A program made the translations under genes and the position numbers. Below, one piece after another: positions 59,189-64,000 of a stretch of 64,000 nucleotides of DNA. Positions within the stretch are counted from its first letter, which is position 1; the number at the start of each line of letters is the position of its first letter. Origin of the DNA: Protula sp. h YS-2021 (Eukaryota > Annelida > Polychaeta > Sabellida > Serpulidae); NCBI GenBank assembly GCA_949752745.1, contig OX457031.1, forward strand, positions 47,635,257 to 47,699,256, read 5' to 3'. The notes beneath the pieces were generated by a model. The model had not been told where the DNA came from, made no database searches, and was given only the letters and a program-made list of their open reading frames with translations.

Positions 59189-60969
59189 CGCCCAACATCC
59201 CCCACCCCCTCCCACCACGGGTCACGCGCTTTCACCGAGAAGAAGCAAGCCTGCGCTTTGCCCATCTGACACCCAACATCCCCCACCCCTCCCCCCACGG
59301 GTCACGCGCCTTCACCGAGAAGAAGCAAGCCTGCGCTTTGCCCATCTGACGCCCAACATCCCCCACCCCCTCCCACCACGGGTCACGCGCCTTCACCGAG
59401 AAGAAGCAAGCCTGCGCTTTGCCCATCTGACGCCCAACATCCCCCACCCCCTCCCACCACGGGTCACGCTCTTTCACCGAGAAGAAGCACGCCTGCGCTT
59501 TGCCCATCTGACACCCAACATCCCCCACCCCTCCCCCCACGGGTCACGCGCCTTCACCGTTAAGAAGCAAGCCTGCGCTTTGCCCATCTGACGCCCAACA
59601 TCCCCCATCCCCTCCCACCACGGGTCACGCGCCTTCACCGAGAAGAAGCTAGCCTGCGCTTTGCCCATCTGACGCCTTACATCCCCCACCCCCTCCCCCC
59701 ACGGGTCACGCGCTTTCACCGAGAAGAAGCGAGCCTGCGCTTTGCCCATCTGACACCCAACATACCCCCTCCCGTCACCCCAGGGGTCACGCGCCTTCAC
59801 CGAGAAGAAGCAAGCCTGCGCTTTGCCCATCTGACGCCCAACATCTCCCACCCCCTCCCACCACGAGTCACGCGCCTTCACCGAGAAGAAGCTAGCCTGC
59901 GCTTTGCCCATCTGACACCCAACATACCCCCTCCCACCACCCCACGGGTCACGCGCCTTCACCGAGAAGAAGCTAGCCTGCGCTTTGCCCATCTGACGCC
60001 CAACATCCCCCACCCCTCCCCCCACGGGTCACGCGCCTTCACCGAGAAGAAGCTAGCCTGCGCTTTGCCCATCTGACGCCCAACATCCCCCACCCCTCCC
60101 CCCACGGGTCACGCGCCTTCACCGAGAAGAAGCAAGCCTGCGCTTTGCCCATATGACACCCAACATACCCCACCCCTCCCCCCACGGGTCACGCGCCTTC
60201 ACCGAGAAGAAGCAAGCCTGCGCTTTGCCCATCTGACACCCAACATACCCCCTCCCGCCACCCCACGGGTCACGCGCCTTCACCGAGAAGAAGCAAGCCT
60301 GCGCTTTGCCCATATGACACCCGACATACCCCACCCCTGCCCCCACGGGTCACGCGCCTTCACCGAGAAGAAGCAAGCCTGCGCTTTGCCCATCTGACAC
60401 CCAACATACCCCCTCCCGCCACCCCACGGGTCACGCGCCTTCACCGAGAAGAAGCTAGCCTGCGCTTTGCCCATCTGACGCCCAACATCCCCCACCCCTC
60501 CCCCCACGGGTCACGCGCCTTCACCGAGAAGAAGCAAGCCTGCGCTTTGCCCTTCTGACGCCCAACATCCCCCACCCCTCCCCCCACGGGTCACGCGCCT
60601 TCACCGAGAAGAAGCAAGCCTGCGCTTTGCCCATATGACACCCAACATACCCCCTCCCGTCACCCCACGGGTCACGCGCCCTCACCGAGAAGAAGCAAGC
60701 CTGCGCTTTGCCCATATGACACCCAACATCCCCCACCCCTCCCCCCACGGGTCACGCGCCTTCACCGAGAAGAAGCGAGCCTGCGCTTTGCCCATATGAC
60801 ACCCAACATACCCCCTCCCGTCACCCCACGGGTCACGCGCCCTCACCGAGAAGAAGCAAGCCTGCGCTTTGCCCATATGACACCCAACATCCCCCACCCC
60901 TCCCCCCACGGGTCACGCGCTTTCACCGAGAAGAAGCGAGCCTGCGCTTTGCCCATCTGACACCCAACA
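59141..60969 (+). repeat. ~80-bp minisatellite, 23 copies, starting inside the last exon
   Basis: The first unit is the final 48 coding bases of the UPF0415 gene (TCACGCGCTCTCACCGAGAA onward to the TGA at 59186) plus ~33 bp of 3' sequence (CCCAACATCCCCCACCCC). The unit is repeated 23 times at ~80.5-bp spacing. Two spacer variants exist, ACATCCCCCACCCC and ACATACCCCCTCCC. CCCATCTGA or CCCATATGA is retained in nearly every unit. The - strand frames of 75-183 aa and the + frame at 59037-59591 are read-throughs of the array. Confidence 0.95.
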
Positions 60970-61002
60970 GAAATAATTTTGTGTCTGATTACTAGCCGCG
61001 TA

Positions 61003-61008
61003 AATAAA
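61003..61008 (+). terminator. Candidate polyadenylation signal AATAAA
   Basis: First AATAAA after the minisatellite, 1.8 kb downstream of the stop codon. If used, the 3' UTR would contain the whole array. Position fits, but an AT-rich region makes chance matches likely. Confidence 0.4.
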
Positions 61009-61397
61009 ATCACAAACAACTATAAATAAACAAATCATTGACTTGCCAAGTGTTGATAAATAAATAAGTAAATAAAATAAAAATAGAGGAGAGGCTTACT
61101 AGATCGGTAAGAAAAAAGTGAATTAAAAATTTGAAAATATAAGTGATGAAGTGAAAGGTGAAGTTTAAGTCTACTGTACAGAAAGGGATCATATATTTAC
61201 TCAGCGCTTTGTGTTCTTTGTGCTGTTCAAAGCAGTAAGTATCTGCAACGAATAAAACATAATAGAATGGTGTCCCTGTTGTGTGTCCGTGACCGTGGTT
61301 AGGAGATAAAGCGGAAAGAAAGATTGATCAGAATTTAAGACCGTACCGGCTAAAATGTCTCAAAATGTATGTAATAAGCCGTGTCTTGGCTATAGTT

Positions 61398-61447
<50 letters not shown>

Positions 61448-61774
61448 CAAACAAACAAATAGAAAGAGTGCCATTGCCGCCAACTTGATTAAAACTGTTG
61501 ATGACAGTTCTGTTTATATTCAATGTATTGGGTGATTTTTCTGAAGGCAGTAACAGGTCCTACTGAAGCTCGTAACATTGAGCTGTTTGAGCTGTACTTA
61601 GCATAAACAAAGAACTATAGAACCATTAGTCTTATCTTCGTTAAGTTTCAAGACTGTCTATTGAATGCTGTATTTGCATTTATGGAATAAATTTGATGGT
61701 TTCAGTAAAACGTATTTAGTCTATATTTGGTTCCATGTACTGTATTACTTAAATAATTCAAGAGCACTTTTTAG
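61009..61774. other. Intergenic with (TAA)n
   Basis: AT-rich; (TAA)n at 61401-61443. No gene recognised. Confidence 0.6.
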
Positions 61775-62670
61775 CACAGCCGACTTTTGTCGGTGGGCTA
61801 CACACATCATTTGTGGGGTGTCCTTCGTCTATTATGTGTTTTTGTGTGTAAACTGTTTTTCAAAATGTTCATGTTCCTACACTTCACACTTGGTTTATTT
61901 ATTCTTTGGATAGGTCGGACGGTTCTGTCAACTTTCGACCCGTGTTGTGTTATTAGGGAAGGCGTGTGACGTCATTACCTCGGAATCTTGTGTGCAAATT
62001 TTCTCAGTCGCTGAACATCGGAGAAAGTTCAAACTTGGTGGGTTGTTGCTTGGTAGGTCCGATAGATTCTACCGATTTTTTCCCCAGTACAACGAACCTG
62101 AGCGGCGTATGACGTCATCACGTAAAATATGTATATGTTTTGAATAAGATCTTGTGCGCAAAATATATAAAGTATTTACTTGAAACTTTTACTGGGTATT
62201 CCTTTGATCAGGCAGACGACTCTGTCAAGTTTTGAGGGTTATCGCGAAATAAAGAAAGGCGTCTGACGTCATTAGGTAAAAATCTTATGTGTCAGATTTT
62301 TCTGCCGCTGGACATCGGAGAAAGGTCAAACTTGGTGAGATTGTTGCTGGGTAGGTCCGAAAGATTCTGTCAAATTCTGGGCAGAGTAATTAACAAATAC
62401 AGCATGTGACGTCATTACGTAAAATATGAATATATTTTGAACAAGATGTTGTGTGCAAAAGATCTCGATGACGGAAATCATATCGATTTCGAACTATGCA
62501 TATTCCTTGGGTCAATCAGGCGGCTCGGTCAACCTATGACGTTTGTAGCCAAATTAAGAAAGGCGTGTGAGGTCATTTACGTAAAAATCTTTCACGATAC
62601 ATATTTCTATCGCTGACCCTTCCCCCACCTCCCCCCTCCACTGGCAGGTTCCTTAGTTAACGACGTATCG
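61775..62670. mobile_element. Head-plus-monomer repeat element, copy g
   Basis: Starts with a hairpin-like AGCCGACTTTTGTCGGTGGGCT. It continues with ~300-bp units matching copies a and b: CGGACGGTTCTGTCAACTTT, TGACGTCA (61967, 62110, 62264, 62407), GCTGAACATCGGAGAAAG, TTGCTTGGTAGGTCCG. It ends near a pyrimidine-rich CCCTTCCCCCACCTCCCCCC stretch and GTTCCTTAGTTAACG. Confidence 0.7.
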
Positions 62671-63473
62671 TGAGTAAAACGTTTTCCAGAAAAAATATCT
62701 AACATACCTCCTTTCTTGAGGCATTAGAGTGACCAAGCCATCGGTCAATGCTGCAGTACTGTTCGTGTTATGGAAAATACGGAAAGCGGTAGTTAGATAC
62801 TTCGAAATATGATTCAACTGATGTGGGGAGGCGTGTGAGAAAACGGTAAAGAGAATAACATTCCCGAACTTTTGGTGGAATTACAGTGAACCCATTTCGT
62901 CACGTAATCAGTTGAGCAGTGTGGTGTGCAGTCGAGTTGTGCAGGGCTTATAGAGTGAGTTGAGTTGAATACGGTACTGGATCCATGGTGGAGAGACATG
63001 TGAAGGAAACGTGTTTTTTTTAAGGTTTAGGGAGGGGGAGAGGTTGGGGTAGTTTGGGGAGGTGTCCCATGATTAAAATGCATATAATTACAATTGCAAG
63101 TTTTTTTTGTTGTTTTTGTTTTTTGTTTTTTTTAAAAATATTTTTACAGTTATTCCTGTGAATAATTTCATGTTTTCCTTGAATTTTTCAGTATGAATTT
63201 TGATATATTTGCAGAAAGGGAAAATTATTCTTTTATTTCTGTAGAAAGAAAACTGGAACTGGGTATTGCAGAGCCATGGATATGGTCGGGGAGAGACCCA
63301 CGCATTGGTTAAAAACAAGACATTAAATAAGATGGGTTGTGTGCGATAGATCTCTGTACACTTATCTTTGTGTGCGTTGGCCCTTCTATTTTTTTTGTCT
63401 ATTTGACAAAATATTGGTCAGTTTTATGAAAACACACAAAAGAAAAAAAGAACGCGTCTGTTCATAGAAATCG
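62671..63473. other. Intergenic, nothing recognised
   Basis: Short frames only; T-rich stretch near 63105-63145. Confidence 0.5.
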
Positions 63474-63544
63474 TATATATATATATACATATATATATAT
63501 ACATATATATATACATACATATACATACATATATATATATATAA

Positions 63545-63623
<79 letters not shown>
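63474..63623. repeat. (TA)n / (TACA)n microsatellite
   Basis: About 150 bp of TA with CATA interruptions in the first half and a perfect TA second half. Confidence 0.98.
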
Positions 63624-63626
<3 letters not shown>

Positions 63627-64000
63627 AACTGGTTTGTAACCGATAAAAATGGGAAATTGGCCAAAAAACGGCCATACTGCTACTCAAAGCGTACTCTGCT
63701 TTTATTTATGTGGTAAGGACCGTGTTTTGTCTGTGTCTCAGCTGGAGGCGATCAAGTTAAAAAAAGACGCCAAGACTCTAAGTTGTAAATACACTGAATG
63801 TTCATTTCAATCACCAGTTTTACTTGCGCACAATTCTTGGTGCTGGTCGGGGTGGGGGGGGGGGGGATGGGATTGGGGGAGGGATGCCGTTTCATAGAGG
63901 AAGTACAAAAAATAGACCGTCGCTTGTAAGGTTAACGTATAACAAAGACAAAATTCCATAGTTTTAACGTTACTTGTTTTCGCGGCAAAAACACATATCG
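63624..64000. other. Window end; dispersed poly(G) repeat, no supported gene
   Basis: The 82-aa frame at 63649 runs into the repeat at 63815-63905 (GCACAATTCTTGG, G-run, TTTCATAGAGGAAGTA), which is shared with 47560-47650. No domain is recognised. Confidence 0.5.

Noticed and set aside
2254..62670. CRISPR array in the regularly spaced repeats
   Set aside because: Repeats are head-to-tail minisatellites or satellite monomers without unique spacers, in a eukaryotic genome.

Overview
This window is non-coding-rich eukaryotic genomic DNA. Its only convincing host gene is a six-exon (visible part) gene of the UPF0415/C7orf25 (DUF1308) family on the + strand at 55935-59188. The spliced exons, GT/GC-AG introns, very high density of interspersed repeats, tRNA-derived SINEs and tandem-repeat-bearing elements resembling the bivalve 'pearl'/Helentron-associated type point to a metazoan. 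A mollusc, possibly a gastropod, is the best guess, but that is inference. No rRNA, functional tRNA, CRISPR, operon or intact transposase was seen.

Layout. 1-12 kb: intergenic, with a MITE-like element (1.66-2.01 kb), several minisatellites and a hAT-like MITE (8.29-8.59 kb). One minisatellite is a seven-copy 62-bp array in which every unit carries a perfect NRF1-type palindrome (6.3-6.7 kb). 12-16.2 kb: two non-autonomous elements whose terminal inverted repeats are built from short tandem oligomers and which are bounded by 9-bp direct repeats. 18.7-21.8 kb: a decayed hAT element with transposase remnants on the - strand. 22.8-27.2 kb: two copies of a satellite-like element rich in TGACGTCA, one interrupted by a tRNA-derived SINE. 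28.1-28.8 kb: an internally deleted pogo/Tigger relic. About 30.4-35.6 kb and 35.9-44.5 kb: two diverged copies of a segmental duplication, each carrying different later insertions. One of these is a 3.7-kb element (39.19-42.86 kb) with palindromic TIRs and a 9-bp target duplication. 43.5-54.5 kb: further 'hairpin head plus monomer' elements, a 30-bp decapeptide-type array and a 25-copy 41-bp array. 55.9-61 kb: the UPF0415 gene, followed by a 23-copy, about 80-bp minisatellite. 61-64 kb: another TGACGTCA-bearing array and (TA)n.

The most notable observations are these. (1) The last codons and stop codon of the UPF0415 gene are the first unit of a 1.8-kb minisatellite, so coding sequence seeded the array or the array supplied the C-terminus. 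(2) Three separate elements share tandem-oligomer TIRs and 9-bp target duplications. (3) At least seven elements share a hairpin or GG-R-AYATAG head, a microsatellite and tandem monomers; the segmental duplication supplies a natural empty site for one of them. (4) A poorly conserved protein-coding module occurs three times on the - strand and is not recognised. Most short open frames in the window are products of microsatellites and minisatellites, not genes.
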